DNA of 64,000 nucleotides from Dama dama (lineage: Eukaryota; Chordata; Mammalia; Artiodactyla; Cervidae), in contig NC_083691.1 of assembly GCF_033118175.1 (NCBI RefSeq), positions 19,875,001 to 19,939,000 on the forward strand, given 5' to 3'. Shown here in pieces: positions 37,015 through 50,544 of the stretch; the first letter of the stretch is position 1, and every line of letters starts with the position of its first letter. A program made the position numbers and the translations under genes. The notes beneath the pieces are model-generated. The model did no database searches, was not told where the DNA came from, and saw only the letters and a list, made by a program, of their open reading frames with translations.

Positions 37015-39240
37015 TTTCTTTTTATCTTTTAATTGAAGGATAATTGCTTTACAGAATTTTGGTGTTTTCTGTCAAACCTCAACATGAATCAGCCATCAAT
37101 TCAGTTCAGTTCAGTCCAGTCGCTCAGTCGTGTCCGACTCTTTTGCAACCCCATGAATCGTAGCACGCCAGGCCTCCCTGTCCATCACCAGCTCCCGGAG
37201 TCTACTCAAACTCATGCTCATCGAGTCGGTGATGCCATCCAGCCATCTCATCCTCTGTCATCCCCTTCTCCTCCTGCCCCTGATCCCTCCCAGCATCAGG
37301 GTCTTTTCCAGTAAGTCAACTCTTCGCATGAGGTGGCCAAAGTATTGGAGTTTCAGCTTCAGCATCAGTCCTTCCAATGAACACCCAGGACTGATCTCCT
37401 TTAGGGTGGACTGGTTGGGTCTCCTTGCAGTCCAAGGGACTCTCAAGAGTCTTCTCCAACACCACAGTTCAAAAGCATCAATTTTTCGGGGCTCAGCTTT
37501 CTTCACAGTCCAACTCTCACATCCATACGTGACCACTGGAAAAACCATAGCCTTGACCAGACGGAAGGCCATAGGTATATATATATCCCCTCCCTCTTGA
37601 ACCTCCCTGCCGCCTCCCTCCCCACCCCACCCCTCTAGATTGTTACAGAGCCCCTGTTCGAATTTCCTGAGACATACAGCAAATTCCCGTTGGCTGTCTA
37701 TTTTACATATGGTAACGTAAGTTTCCATGGCACTCTCTCCATACATCTCACCCTCTCCTCTACCCTCCCCAGGTCCATAAGTCTGTTTTCTATGTCTGTT
37801 TCTCCATTGCTGCCCTGCAAATTCTTCGGTACCATCTTTCTAGATTCTGCACATATGTGTTAGTATACAATGTTTATCTTTCTCTTTCTGACTTACTTCA
37901 CTCTGTATAATAGGCTCTAGGCTCATCCACCTCATTAGAATTGATTCAAAAGTGCTCCTTTTTATGGCTGAGTAATAGCCCCATTGTGTATATGTACCAC
38001 AACTTCTTTATCCATTCGTCTGTCGAAGGACATCTAGGTTGCTTTGATGTTCTAGCTATTGTAAATAGTGCTGCAATGAACAACTGGATACATGTGTCTT
38101 TTTCAGTTTTGGTTTCCTCAGGGTATGTGCCTAGGAGTGGGATTGCTGGGTCATATGGTGGTTTTATTTCTAGTTTTTTAAGGAATCTCCATACCGTCTT
38201 CCATTCCCACCAACAGTGCAAGAGGGTTCCCTTTTCTCTACACCCTCTCCAGCATTTATTCTTTGTAGGCTTTTTGATGATGGCCATTCCGACCAGTGTG
38301 AGGTAATATCTCATTGTAGTTTTGATTTGCAGTTCTCTAATAATGAGATGTTGAGTATCTTTTCATTTGTTTGTCAGCCATCTGTACGTCTTCTTAGGAG
38401 AAATGTCTGTTTAGGTCTTTTTCCCACTTTTTGATTGAATTGTTTGTTTTTCTGGTATTGAGCTGTATAAGCTGCTTGTATAGTTTGGAAATTAACCCTT
38501 TGTCAGTTGTTTCATTTGTTATTATTTTCTCCCATTCTGAAGGTTGTCTTTTCACCTTGCTTAGTTTTCTTTGCTGTGCAAAAGCTTTTAAGTTTAATCA
38601 GGTCCCACTTGTTTACTTATGTTTTTATTTCCATTACTCTAAAAGGTGGGTCAAAGAGGATCTTGCTTTACATCAGAGTGTTCTGCCCATGTTTTCCTTT
38701 AAGAGTTTTTTAGTTTCTGGTCTTACATTTAGGTCTTTAATCCATTTTGAGTTTACCTTTGTGTATGGTGTTAGGAAATGTTCCAATTTCATTCTTTTAC
38801 ATGTAGCTGTCCAGTTTTCCCAGCACCATTTATTGAAGAGGCTGTCTTTGCCCCATTGTATGTTCTTGCCTACTCTGCCAAAAATAAGGTACCCATAGGT
38901 GCATGGGTTTATTTCTGGGCTTTCTACCTTGTTCCATTGGTCTATATTTCTGTTTTTGTGCCAGTCCCATACTGTCTTGATGACTGTAGCTTTGTAGTAT
39001 AATCTGAAGTCAGGAAGGTTTATTCCTCCAGCTCCATCCTTCTTTCTCAAGACTGCTTTGGTTGTTTGGGGTCTTTTCTGTTTCCATATGAATTGTGAAA
39101 TTTTTTGTTCTAGTTCTGTGAGAAATGCCATTGGTAATTTGATAGGGATCGCATTGAATTTGTAGGCTGCATTTGGTCATACAGTCATTTTCACAGTATT
39201 GATTCTTCATACCCAGGAACATGGAATATCTCTCCATCTG
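37015..39240 (-). mobile_element. Ruminant L1, 3' half, carrying a nested BovB
   Basis: The minus strand encodes ORF2 C-terminal pieces (38673-39131: MAFLTELEQKISQFIWKQKR, ...; 37946-38314: GMAIIKKPTKNKCWRGCREK, ..., STDEWIKKLWYIYTMG) followed by L1 3' UTR. That UTR is interrupted at 37097-37570 by BovB. The final UTR (37022-37096, reading TTAATTGAAGGATAATTGC, ACATGAATCAGCCAT on the plus strand) ends in an A-rich tail near 37015 (T-rich on the plus strand). 5'-truncated near 39240. Frames broken. Confidence 0.88.
37097..37570 (-). mobile_element. BovB LINE 3' fragment inserted in an L1 3' UTR
   Basis: Starts on the plus strand with the reversed BovB tail (TTCAGTTCAGTTCAGTCCAGTCGCTCAG) and reaches CACTGGAAAAACCATAGCCTTGACC. 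The minus strand holds the C-terminal RT segment (VTYGCESWTVKKAEPRKIDA, ...). L1 sequence GAATCAGCCAT stops at 37096 and CCATAGGTATAT resumes at 37569, so CCAT is likely the target duplication. Confidence 0.88.
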
Positions 39241-39369
39241 TTTATGTTGTGAAGACAACATTTTTAAAGGATATGTCACTTTGATGTTCCTGAAAAAATG
39301 AAACAGAATGCTAACAAATTAAAACAGCACTTCAGAACAGTGCTTGGCACAGAGGAACAATATGTCTTG

Positions 39370-39430
39370 CTAATATTATTATTACTGTTATTACTTTTCA
39401 TTACCATTAACATTATCATTATTATTGCTG
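39370..39430 (+). repeat. ATT-rich low-complexity stretch
   Basis: TATTATTATTACTGTTATTAC...CATTATCATTATTATTGC, an impure ATT/CAT simple repeat. Confidence 0.6.
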
Positions 39431-39904
39431 ACAATAATCTTAATGATACACAATTTTTTAAAAGCCTCTATTCAATATGCTAAGTTTCAAGTTCTTATCA
39501 TCAAGAACTCATTTATCTATTTTCTATAGTCTAAAGGAAATTTATGACCAGCATTTATATTATCACTTTCCATGAACAGTTGTTTCATATATACTTCTCA
39601 TGATAGAAATGCTCATAAAAAGTATGAGTTCACATTAGCAACCTCCACCTAGAACGCTTCTCTATGGAAATTCTCTTTTGAGTTCTATAAACCAACTGTA
39701 CATTATAATTAACATAACTAGGTCACCTTCTGAAAAATATTACTGTAAATACAAACTTGTCCTCTCCATTTAGAATCAGAGTTCAAACCAAACTAATGCA
39801 GAAGTGCTTCCACATGCAGCATATCAGTAATATTTCCAGAGTCAGCCTTTTTTCCTATGCAAAAGGATCTGCATACTTAAAAAAAAAAAAAAAACCTTGG
39901 AGAC

Positions 39905-40560
39905 AGGAAGGAAGCCATTTCAAATGAAATGGGTAGAATCCAGAAGGAAGAGAAGTAAGTGAAAAGAAATAAGGCTGAAGAAGTCAGCAGAAGTCAGATC
40001 ATAACCATCATGTAAGAAATAATGAGCATTTTGAACTTTTCCCTGAATGAATGGGCTTCAGTCATTTAAGTAATTGATTTGAGATAACATGATTAGACTT
40101 TCATCTTATAATACATAGTTGGCTGGAGAGTAGAAAAAGAAGGCTAGAAACATGGCAGGAAAGAACACCAAGGGAGAAAATACCATAACAATCTAGAAAA
40201 ACCATGACCACTTGCAATAAGAAAGCAGCAGTAGGATGAGAGACATGACTGCTTTGTAGGAGATAACACTGACAGAATCTGGCGACTGACTGGATGTGAG
40301 ACTAAGGATGCCGTCACCCACATTTCTGGCTTGATCCAAGCTAGGAGAGTGGGAACAGTCATTGATTCCTGATTAGAGAAAATGAAGATATGAGAGCAAG
40401 AGAGAAGAATACAGCTGCAGACATGCTGATCTTGAAGAGTCTATGGTATCCAAGTGGAGCTGCCTAGTAACTGGGTGGAAGTGTGAGCCTGAAGCCCAGA
40501 GGCAAGTTTCATGTGGAAAAATGAAAGTCATCAACATATAAATGACAAAGAAAGTCCTAA
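39905..40560 (+). repeat. Old unclassified mammalian repeat
   Basis: GGAAGGAAGCCATTTCAAATG..., ...AGTAATTGATTTGAGATAACATG...GGCTGGAGAGTAGAAAAAGAAGGC...ACTGACAGAATCTGGCGACTGACTGGATGTGAG...AGTCATCAACATATAAATG resembles a long ancient interspersed repeat. Family not recalled with confidence. Confidence 0.35.
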
Positions 40561-40726
40561 AACTGATACAAGCTTAAAAAGAAAAGAATACATTAAAAGA
40601 GGGAAGGGGTTCTCATTCAGAGAGGGACAAGAGACCACAAAGGAGTTTGAGATGAAAGAGTAAGAGATACTCTGAATAACTGTCACAGAAGCCAAGAAAA
40701 GACAGTATTCAAGAAATGTTAAGCAC

Positions 40727-40932
40727 ATTGGAAAAGACTGTGATGCTGCGAAAGATTGAAGGCAGGAGAAGGGGACTACAGAGGATGAGATGGTTGGATG
40801 GCATCACCGACTCGATGGGCATGAGTTTGAGCAAGCTCCGGGAGTTGGTGATGGACAGGGAAACCTGGCGTGCTGTACTACATGGGGTCACAAAGAGTCG
40901 GACACGACTGAGCGACTGAACTAAACTGAGGT
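40727..40932 (+). mobile_element. BovB 3' end / Bov-A fragment
   Basis: CATTGGAAAAGACTGTGATGCTGCG through GGGGTCACAAAGAGTCGGACACGACTGAGCGACTGAACTAAACTG. Little diverged. Confidence 0.9.
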
Positions 40933-40934
40933 GA

Positions 40935-41695
40935 GATATTAGAAGTTTAGCAAGATAAGAAAGAATCAGAATTAAGAGAAAGAAAAAAGAAGAGAAAGAT
41001 TAAAAGGCAAAATAGAGTTAACCAGCAGGAAGGAGTGAAAGACATTCAAAGCACTCTGGAGACTCAAGCTGAGGGACATCTCATCCACTGAAACAGAAGG
41101 AAAAGAAAGAACAAATGATACAGAAGAGATAAACTAATGTGTCAAGTAACAGGAAATTTAAGGGATCTCCTTTTGATGGCTTCTGTTTTCTCATGAAGTA
41201 GGAAGACCATCTGTGGAGAATACTTTGTTTCTTAAGTTTAAAGAAAGAAAATAAAAATGTTTAACATAGCCTGGGGAATGAAAGAATTGCTCTGCAGACC
41301 TGACAGCTCCTGCAGCGACTTGAGACTATGAAGTACACTCACCAGGGCAGTCTGTGATTTTTCTCCATAAGTACTCAACAAATACCTTTTGCGTAAGCCA
41401 CAGAGACAAAATGACCCAAAATTTAGGTTTTACCAGATGCATATGATAGAAATTCAACAAAGCAAAGAAACTGGAAATTCTAGCTAGCATTTTGAAGTGA
41501 TTCACAATGGATTTCTGCTTGCTTATAAAGGAAGCATTTGACAGAGAAGGGTGTCAAGGAAATGCAGATCACAAAAGCAACAAAGAGTAAAAAGGATAAG
41601 GGATTAGTGGTAGGAGCAGGATGTTTAAATTAATAACCTCAAAGATGATGCTAATTTACAGTAATGGTGAGGTCCAGAGTAGCTTCATGAAAGAA
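40935..41695. other. Intron 1 sequence, unassigned
   Basis: Purine-rich (AGAAAG/GAAAGA) stretches at 40960-41150. No exon or nameable repeat. Confidence 0.4.
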
Positions 41696-41699
41696 AAGC

Positions 41700-41913
41700 A
41701 AAAGTGTCAGTCACTCAGTCGTGTCCGACCCTTTGTGATCCCATGGACTGTAGCCCACCAGGCTCCTCTGTCTATGGAAATCTCCAGGTAAGAATACTGG
41801 AGTGGGTTGCCATTTCCTTCTCTTAAGGGGTCTTCCCAACCCAGAGACTGAACCCAGGTCTCCTGCATTGCAGGAAGATTCTTTACCATCTGAGCCACCA
41901 GGGAAACCAGCAC
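41700..41913 (-). mobile_element. Bov-tA SINE
   Basis: Reversed: GTGTCAGTCACTCAGTCGTGTCCG through CATCTGAGCCACCAGGGAAACC. Confidence 0.92.
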
Positions 41914-42289
41914 CCTGGGTACTCTGTTCACATAACACTGAAAGGAATGGTGGCACAACCTTATAAGAAATGAAAGAATGTAAGCCAGAAGTCTTCAACA
42001 AGCAAGAAAAGATGCATTACCCCAAATATGTAAGACTCAACAACAGGAATTTTACCAGAAAGGGTTTTATAGGCACAGCAGCACAACGAAGGAAACCCCT
42101 CCCACCCTTTCCTAACATGCAGGCCATGTAGAGAGTCAAAGAAGGTACAAGTTCCAGAAACAGGGATTTCTCTCCAGAGAAAGACAGGTGTTATTTAAGC
42201 AAATAAAAAAGTAACATTCAGGAAACAATTTGAAGATGCAAATGATTATGTTAACATTAGAAGAAGGCTAAGAACGTTTTTTAAAAGTT

Positions 42290-42320
42290 GGGGGGGGGGG
42301 TGGAGGAGGGATAGGTAGGG
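42290..42320 (+). repeat. G-rich run
   Basis: Ten or more consecutive G at 42291-42300 followed by TGGAGGAGGGATAGGTAGGGG. Confidence 0.7.
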
Positions 42321-43034
42321 GAACAAGAATGAAAAGAGATGTGTGTGTATAAGCGCTAATATCTTTGAGCAGGTAAAGGCAACAATGAAATGAGATTTGG
42401 TGGAGTCACTTCATAAGAAGATAGCTCAGAGAACAGGTGTCAAGAATTCTCTGGAAGAAAAGACATCAAACCTCTCAGGAGCCTGCCAGTGCCTGGAACA
42501 TCTGCAATTTTTAATAGGAAAGTTTATTTCTAGAATATGTGAAGACTTAAGACTTCTCTGAAAAGAGCCAAATGAAATTTGGATGAACTGTATTGGCTTA
42601 AGGCTACAGGCTAAGACCATCAGGCAAAAGCCTCATTAACTTGGCCTGTTAACTGAGAAAAGCGCACAGTCGATCTCAGATTATAGAAATCAACATTTGT
42701 CCTTGACTACAGATAAGACCCAGCTTGGAGCTTTGCTATGTTTCACAATACCCAGCAGAATGTGATAAAGAAATAAAAACACCTCATTACTAAATAAGGC
42801 ACCCCTCCTTTATACTTGATTCCTTATTTGTAAAATGAAGGGGTTGAACTGAACCACTACCATTAAGTTAAGCACCAACCCTCTCTCTCCCCCGCAAAAG
42901 GAGGCAGCAAACCTCACATATAAACTACCAGTTGGGAGTCAGACTAACCATTTGATAAAGCCTCCTAAACACATGCTAAGTACTATAGGCTCTGTGCTAG
43001 ATATTGAGGAAAGACATAAAAATGAATACTATAT

Positions 43035-43180
43035 AACTATATAAGGTGAAGAATGTTAACTAAACTTACTATGGTAATCTGTTTGCAATGTACGTAAGTC
43101 AAGACATTATGTGGCACACCTGAAACTTATACAGTACTGCAGGTCGATCACATATCAATAAAAATGAAAGGAAAAAATGA
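43035..43180 (+). repeat. Old L1 3' end
   Basis: AACTAAACTTACTATGGTAATC...GTCAAGACATTATGTGGCACACCTGAAACTTATACAG...CACATATCAATAAAAATG fits the 3' terminal text of old L1 copies. Confidence 0.6.
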
Positions 43181-43221
43181 AATTATCTTTAAAGCACTTA
43201 TGCCCCATTACCATCAAAACT

Positions 43222-43412
43222 AGGGCTTCCCAGGTGGCTCAGCAGTAAAGAATCCACCTGCCAATCCAGGAGACAGTCAGGAAGCTCCCCTGGAAGAGGC
43301 AACAGCAACCCACTCCAGCATTCTTGCCTGGGAAATCCCATGGACAGAGAAGCCTGGCAGGCTCTAGTCCACGGAGTCGCAGAGTCGGACACGACTGAAG
43401 CAACAGTACACC
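43222..43412 (+). mobile_element. Bov-tA SINE
   Basis: GGGCTTCCCAGGTGGCTCAGCAG head; ends GAGTCGCAGAGTCGGACACGACTGAAGC. A short deletion near 43275 removes part of the head-body junction. Confidence 0.9.
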
Positions 43413-43524
43413 GCAGCACAAGTAAGGAATTAGAGAAATAAAAATAAGTTTAAGATGAAAAAAATGTAAGGTGGATCTTAAAGGAGAATTAAAACCTAGG
43501 AGTGATTAACAGTACATATTGTGG

Positions 43525-43665
43525 GAAGATTCCCTGGAGGACATGGCTACCCACTCCAGTATTCTTGTCTGGAGAACTCCATGGACAAAGGAGCCTGGTG
43601 GGCTACAGTCCACAGGGTCACAAAGAATTGGACACCACAGAGCAACTAACACTTTCACTTTTTTC
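43525..43665 (+). mobile_element. Bov-A fragment
   Basis: GAAGATTCCCTGGAGGACATGGCTACCCACTCC...CACAAAGAATTGGACACCACAGAGCAACTAACAC; lacks the tRNA head. Confidence 0.82.
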
Positions 43666-43719
43666 ACTCATTAGTAATCAAATACTGAAATACATATTTT
43701 AAAAAGAGTGATAATAGCT

Positions 43720-44235
43720 TTTTTCGCCTACAAGATTGGCAAATAACATAAAAGGCTGACAATATTCAGCCTACCGAAGCCATGGGAGTATATGTATTCT
43801 CAGCGCTATTGGGAGGATTCAATTTGCTAGAATAATTATTTTGGAATTTTGAACTGCACACACTTTAACAATTCCAGTTTTAGAAATCTACAAAAATATT
43901 CACACACATGCACAAAAATATTTACAATGATGTCCACTGCCACATTTTTTATATGGAAGAAAGCCACCTAAATGTCTATCAATATTGGAATAATAAAATA
44001 AATTATATCAAATGCAGATAATGGAATACTCTACATCTCTTGAAAAGAACTGACTGGACAACCTCCAAAACAAATGAAAAGAAAGCAAATACAGAAAACA
44101 GACATGGTATAGCTGCATTTTGGTTTTTAAAACATGGTAAATATTTGTATATTTTTAATGTAAGGGAGAAAAATGAAATACCAATATGATGATACATGCA
44201 CAGAAAAAGGGAAAGTAATACACTGATGTGTTATA
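43720..44235 (+). repeat. Old L1 remnant
   Basis: AATGATGTCCACTGCCACATTTTT...GAAAGCCACCTAAATGTCTATCAATATTGGAATAATAAAATAAATTATATC...AATGGAATACTC follows the L1 ORF2-end text, degraded. Confidence 0.6.
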
Positions 44236-44239
44236 AAGT

Positions 44240-47200
44240 AGTTGTCAAAGAGACAGGGCTAAGAAAAAAACTTACATTTACTTCTATCATTTTTAATTTT
44301 TTACACGTAAGACATGTATTACTTTTGAAGTTAAAAAATGAAGTTTACAAGTATAAAAGAACATGACATATTCAGTTACTGCTGAAAGGATGACTGTCTG
44401 GTCCTGCTCACTCTCTTCCTTTTCACATCTCTGCAGATAAGCCTCCATCCCCTGAAGCCCACCATCTGTGAGCCATAAACCTCAAGACTTTGCCTGACTA
44501 TTGTGGAGACAGACAGACAAGCACCTAAGCACAGAGACCAACCACAAAATAGAAAAGTCTATGTTGAAGACTTCTAAGAAAAACACTGAAATGTAAAAAA
44601 AAAAAGATAAAATCCACTTTCTAATTCATAAATGCCACAACAGGGAAAATGTATAATTTATCACCGTAACAGTGGCTACCAACAGAACTCTCCCCATATT
44701 CATTTCAATTTTGCCTGGATACCAATTCCATTTTGCTAGCCTGTAGAAATACAAATTCCAATTTCATGAGGTTGTTAAATGGTTGACAATGGACTTATGT
44801 AATAAGACCCAGCTCTGTTACCAGATCCTAAATCCCAAAATCAACTTTGAAATTACATGAGCCAAGAAAATCAGTTACTGATTACAGTGGCGATCAACAC
44901 AGAATGAGCATATCCTCTTACGCTACCCGTGTATATTTTTCTACACGATAACTTAATAATTACCCTGGTATGCCTAAAGACCAGAATCTGTATCAGAGGT
45001 AACATGGCAGAACATCGGCAATCTGCAACTTCACACCTGTTCCTACACTTAACCTCTATTAAGAAATGCAGGCCAAAAGTTGCTAAATTCAAGCCATAGT
45101 TAAGAACTGTTGGTACAACCCACATGCTCCTATAAACCTTATATAAAGCATAATTAACATTTTTGCAAGTGGATAATGCAATGGTTTAAAAATTCTGTCA
45201 TGACTCTTCCTTACATACTTATGTCAGGATTTCTGAAATTCTACACTACGTAAGAACACCAGACTCTGTTTTGATGTTCAATATCATACCTACTGAAAAA
45301 GAATAAACATTAGTTAGGAAAAAGTGACAATTGCAGTGCAATAAAGTAATCCAAAAAATGAATATAAGCAAATATTCACCCAAGGAAACTAATTATCCTC
45401 AGTAAATTAAAAAATAAAAATGCTTTTCATTCATAGACTTAATACTTCAGAGAACTGAGTATGTGTAAATTAATGTGTTACCTTTGTGGGAAAAGCAGGC
45501 TAACATCAGGAGACTGATTCTGTATGTACATACATACCCCTTTGAAGACAGAGACATATACAAACAGGCAGTTTTACACATAGTTCTTCAACTGCCTGTA
45601 AAAAAGCTAAAGTTCTGTACAGTTTACAGAACACTATCACATATAGTTTCTCACTGGATTTAATCTTCACACCTCCTTGAGGCAGATGGATGGAGACATA
45701 AATTTTATCACTCATGGACAGAAAGATAATTAATGAAACACCTAATTTATTAACATCAGTCTTTCGACTCTAAATCCAGTGTTCTTTCCATTACACTACT
45801 CTGCTTCTCTTCTAAAAATAACACATGAAAATAATCAAGCTGTTTTATTTTTTTCCATCTTTACCACCTTAGGCCAGGAAAAAAATTCTTAAGGAAAAAC
45901 TTCATCTGTATTTTCATATTATGAATACAGGTTAAACTGGTTTTGTTTTATGGACTTATTTTAGTGGAATTTTACTTACATAAAATAATTTGAAATAAGC
46001 AAGTCACTGTTTAAATTTTTTAAATTTTTATTTCACAAATTAAACTTGAACCAAACTGAAAAATCCTGTTTATAAGTGAGAACAAGAAGTAAAGTAAAAC
46101 ACTATTCCAGGGACTTACATTCCCCATATCACCCTGAAAGACAAAACTTCCTTCTCCTATAATTTAAAATCCCGTCTCCACAATTCCCCTCTCCTCAAAT
46201 CAGTACTTAAAAACTTAAGTGTTTCACTTTATTACTTCCCTCTGAAGGAAATTTCATAAGCCAATTTTAGCTAATTTTGTACTAGTTTCTTATTACTTCT
46301 AAATTTAGTTTTATTTGTATCATCCATTGTTTTCCTATTATGGAAATGTCTTAAGTGTGGAAAACAAACCTGTTTTCAGCAATGTCTTCAAAATTTGTAA
46401 TTTTAGAGCTTCCTCTTTTATACAAAATATATGCTTGCAGCAGAAATTGTTTTTCAGAACTACCAGCAAAATCTTCTAGTTCAGTTTTCTAATTATTTTA
46501 TAACGTTATATCTTGCTTTAGTGACAATTTTTCACTAGCCTGAATACAACATTAACAAAACACCATACTCTAATTTTAAATTTTGCAATCATGAATTATA
46601 CATTCTATTTAAGCTACAGTCAGAAATAACAACCTAGAAATTTTTTGGCATAAATATGGAATAAAGAATCATGAAGTCTCAAATTGCATTCTGTCAAGTA
46701 TTTAGAAATGCTAGGAAGTAATACAATACTGAGGTGTCATGGAATAGGGATTCTAATCACTAGTTGTAAAATGATTCTAAATCCAAAAAACACTTCCAAT
46801 GAAAGGTTACAAAATCATATGTAACAAACTTCCAACAATAACTGCAGAAGTACTGATATATTAAGGCTGTGAAAGAAGAGTCACCCAATTCCAGATTTGT
46901 TTCAGGTTTATAGTTATCTTTCTATTCAGTAATCATTTGGAAAGAATGGATACATCTTAAAAGATAAACTGTTACAAAATGTAAGGTTTTAAAGATACTT
47001 ATGTATCACCCTAGACTCATAAATAATAAATTGTGCCTTTGGCCACAATGATGCAGTTTTAAACCACAAGATAAAATCTACAAAAAGTGAGTTGCCAAGG
47101 ATTTAAAATATGAAAAAAAGATTTAAAAAATCATAACTGCTATACCTCTAATAGCTTTACTATTATCACAAGAATCAACACATGCAAATTTTAATTTGAA

Positions 47201-48085
47201 ACAGGTATATACCCCTTAACCATCAAAATTAAAATGGCCTAAGAGCAGGAAATCTGATATACAAATATTTAGTGAATGAAAAATACAGACACCTTATCCA
47301 CTGTCTAAGAATCATGTGGATTTCTCTCATTTTAAATGAAGAGAAATAATTGCAAATAAAGTATATTTTTAAAAATCTAAATAGTAACATGTTAATGACT
47401 ATTAATGTAACCAATAACTCTGAAGGCTGCTTTGAAAGCAAAATTTCAAAAGTTTAATATAAAGGCTTGAATATTTTACAATAGTTTTTTGATTCCTTGT
47501 AAACAAAATTTTTGAATGATTTTACTATTTTTTTCAACATAGATACAATCACAGACATATGCCATCCTGCTTCAGGTGCCATTCTCTGAAGGACCATACA
47601 TTTCTAGTGAAATTTTTCTTCCTAAATTAAATCAGGGAATAAAAAGACTGTCCCTATTTTCCCATCATCATTTGTTAAATGTAAAACATCAGAATTATAT
47701 ATTTCTAGGACAGTAAGTCTCTGGAAACTATATTTCCCACTGAAGGGTAAGATGTAATAACATTTCCACATTGAAATCTGTATTGTGTATATTTTACCAC
47801 AATCTTTTTTTTTTTTTAATTATTTCTATTTGGTGTATCTTATCTGACTCTCCCTTCAGAAAATCTCAGCAAATTAAATTTTCTTCTAAAATGAGAAAAA
47901 GAAAAACATTGGTCTGATTCCTATGGAGCTCTTAAAAAAAAAAAAAATACACTTAAAATGTGATGACTCATATTTCAGAAAACCTGGCATCTCTCCATAT
48001 GCCAGCATTTTCCACATATACAATTATGTGTGCCAGAGATCTCAACCATTGGTTTTTGCTTTTTTCCAATCAGTATAAGAAGCAA
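44240..48085. other. Mostly unique AT-rich intron 1 sequence
   Basis: Almost 4 kb without a gene. One reversed MIR is listed separately (45625-45805). The rest has only A/T-rich runs, for example 47808-47820. Confidence 0.5.
45625..45805 (-). repeat. MIR remnant
   Basis: TAATCTTCACACCTCCTTGAGGCAGATGG...ATTTTATCACTCATGGACAGAAAGATAATTAATG...CTCTAAATCCAGTGTTCTTTCCATTACACTACTCTGC is reversed MIR. Confidence 0.65.
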
Positions 48086-48087
48086 CA

Positions 48088-48555
48088 CTACAATGTTTCT
48101 CAAACTTTGACCAGCAGATTACCTGCATCAGAATCAACTGAGATGCTTGGTTTAATGCAAATTCCTGGCCTCACTACAGGCCATCTACATCTGAAGATCT
48201 GACACCATTTCCACAAAGCACCTTAGCTATGATTCTGACTTTCATCAGATAATTCTGACTTTCTGGCTTCATTCAAGCCTCTCTGAGCCACAGATATAAA
48301 AGAAGAAACAAAATTCTCCTTTTCTGAGACACATTTTGGACCAAGTGGCCCTTCTGCCAATCTTTGAATATTGCACCTCTCAGCTCACTTTCCTGTATTT
48401 GAAAACCAGATGTGGAACTTTTAAATCTCCTGATCCCAAAGTCACATCACATACCAATTATATTAGAATGGGTGGAGGTGGAATCTAGGCATCACTATTT
48501 GTAAAATTCTCTAGTAGAATCCTATGTGTAACAAGGGTTGAAAACCACTGCCTTA
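48088..48555. repeat. Pieces of MER5A-like hAT elements
   Basis: Left piece CAATGTTTCTCAAACTTTGACCAGCAG...GAATCAACTGAGATGC...AATGCAAATTCCTGGCC (48088-48240). Right piece CACATCACATACC...GGGTGGAGGTGGAATCTAGGCATCAC...AAGGGTTGAAAACCACTG (48412-48551). Terminal text of hAT-Charlie MER5-type repeats; they may be one interrupted copy or two. Confidence 0.55.
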
Positions 48556-48559
48556 GCTA

Positions 48560-50540
48560 TTGGCTTTAGCAGATACAGATTAGAAAAAGCTTAACTAAAT
48601 ATACTATATGTATATATTTTCATTTTTATTTTAATCCAGTAAGGAAATTTTTTCAATGCATTAGATTAAAGCTTAAGAGTATCTTTTTGAAAGAATGTAA
48701 AATAACAAAAAAATTGTTTCACGCTGAATGCAACTAATACAAGATCATATCATGCATTTAAAGTTCAGAGAAAAATCTGTTATTTCATTTGCATACTAAT
48801 TTCAGTGATTATATTTTGAGAAATCATGGAAAAGCCAATACAAAAATTCAAAAATTTGTGCTTTAGATATTTAAAAGCACTCCAAATATTCTGTTAACTC
48901 CAAGCAAATTTTCCTAAATTTAAAATAGATGGAATATTGTCATTAACATTAAACACTACATTTTGCATTATCTTTTTCCAATTTCTGACTTGGTATCTCA
49001 CTTCCCTGAAAGAAAATCATAATTTTGGTATATTTTCCTCTATTCTTTACTAATTCCCATAGATGCTGGTTATATTATACAACCTGTTACCATCACTTGA
49101 TGAAATCTAATGGTCCATTTAAAAAAAAAAATTTAAATCTTGACTCTTTTAACAAAGGCAAACTAATCAACCATAACACACCATTTTTAACTATTCAATT
49201 TCAACCTGCACTTTATCCACTATGTAACACAATAAAGTGCCACAAACTGTAACTCTATAATAAGTTATCCCCAAAAAGTGAAGCATTTTTCAAAATCATA
49301 CTGTTTAGACATTCAATACTTTAAATATTTTACTAGGTTTCAACATGCAAAAACACATTTCACTACACTTTACAGGCCTCAAAGTCCATGACAACCGTGC
49401 TAATGCACTTTTCTTTTAAAAAAAATACATACTAAACCAAAAATTTTTTAAAGTCATCTTTAATATATTAAAGCATCTTAAAGATTAAGAGAATAATTTC
49501 CTAAATTTTCCCTTCACTGCTCAGAAAAGTCCTATGTGATACAAACTCAAAAAAAAAAAAAAATCATCTAAACTAAAGCTAAAAGGAAAACTTCAATTTC
49601 AATAAGCATATTTTTATGACTTCTAAAGGAATCATACTGAAAAGCAAGGCAAAACAGTAGGGTCATATCCTGATACAGAATGCACAAATAAGGGACTTAC
49701 TATTATATCTGAAAAGAAAGAACACTATTTCCATTAAGTTCCAAAACTCTGCACATAATGTAATCCCCAAAATCAATACCCAATGCCACTTACAAACAGG
49801 AAAATGCAACATTTGTATCTGTTGTTAAATTCAGATGAGTCTCAAAGTAAAAAACAAAGGTAAGCATAATATACAGTGTTTTAAACATCAATAGTTATCC
49901 TTCCCTCATAAGAACCAAGTTACTAAATTGATACCAAGAATTGTTTCCTAATCTTTTATGTAAAACACAAATGTATAATGATGAGTGTTGGGTCCAACAA
50001 GAGAGAAATAAGCTTATAAGCTTACTTCAAGATGCTCAAAATAATCAAAAGGGAAAGATGAGCACAGAGCAGAAAGGAGCACCACTTAAAAGCCATGTTA
50101 CGTCAGAAGTACTTCAACTTAGAAATAACCCAACCAGGAGAGACTCTACTGCCATCACAGGGCCTACACAGTTCAACAAGGCTCATTCATTACTTGGAAG
50201 AAAAAGTATAATAACAAGGTTTCACTGTTTTTTTTTCTTTCTTTTTTTTAAAAAAAGAGTCTTGTATTAATTAGGCCTTTTAGGTGGAGACATAGCAGGG
50301 TAATTTCACCTACCAAGGGCTCTGATCTGTATTTATCGGCATTCTATTGTTCAACACTAGAATTCACGTGTGGTAAACAAAACTGAATTTCATTTACCAT
50401 ACCATTCTCATGATACATTAGTAAAATATCAAAAGAACAAGCAAAATTAGCAAGCACATGAAATAGAGCTCAGCCATCATTTCTCATTAGTAAAACGCAC
50501 TGCAGCTGCTATAAACACAAACGCCATACCAAGTGTTCTC
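48560..50540. other. Unique AT-rich intron 1 sequence
   Basis: No exon or named repeat. A- and T-runs (49550-49562, 50227-50256). The frame at 49941-50270 shows no family resemblance. Confidence 0.45.
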
Positions 50541-50544
50541 TTAG

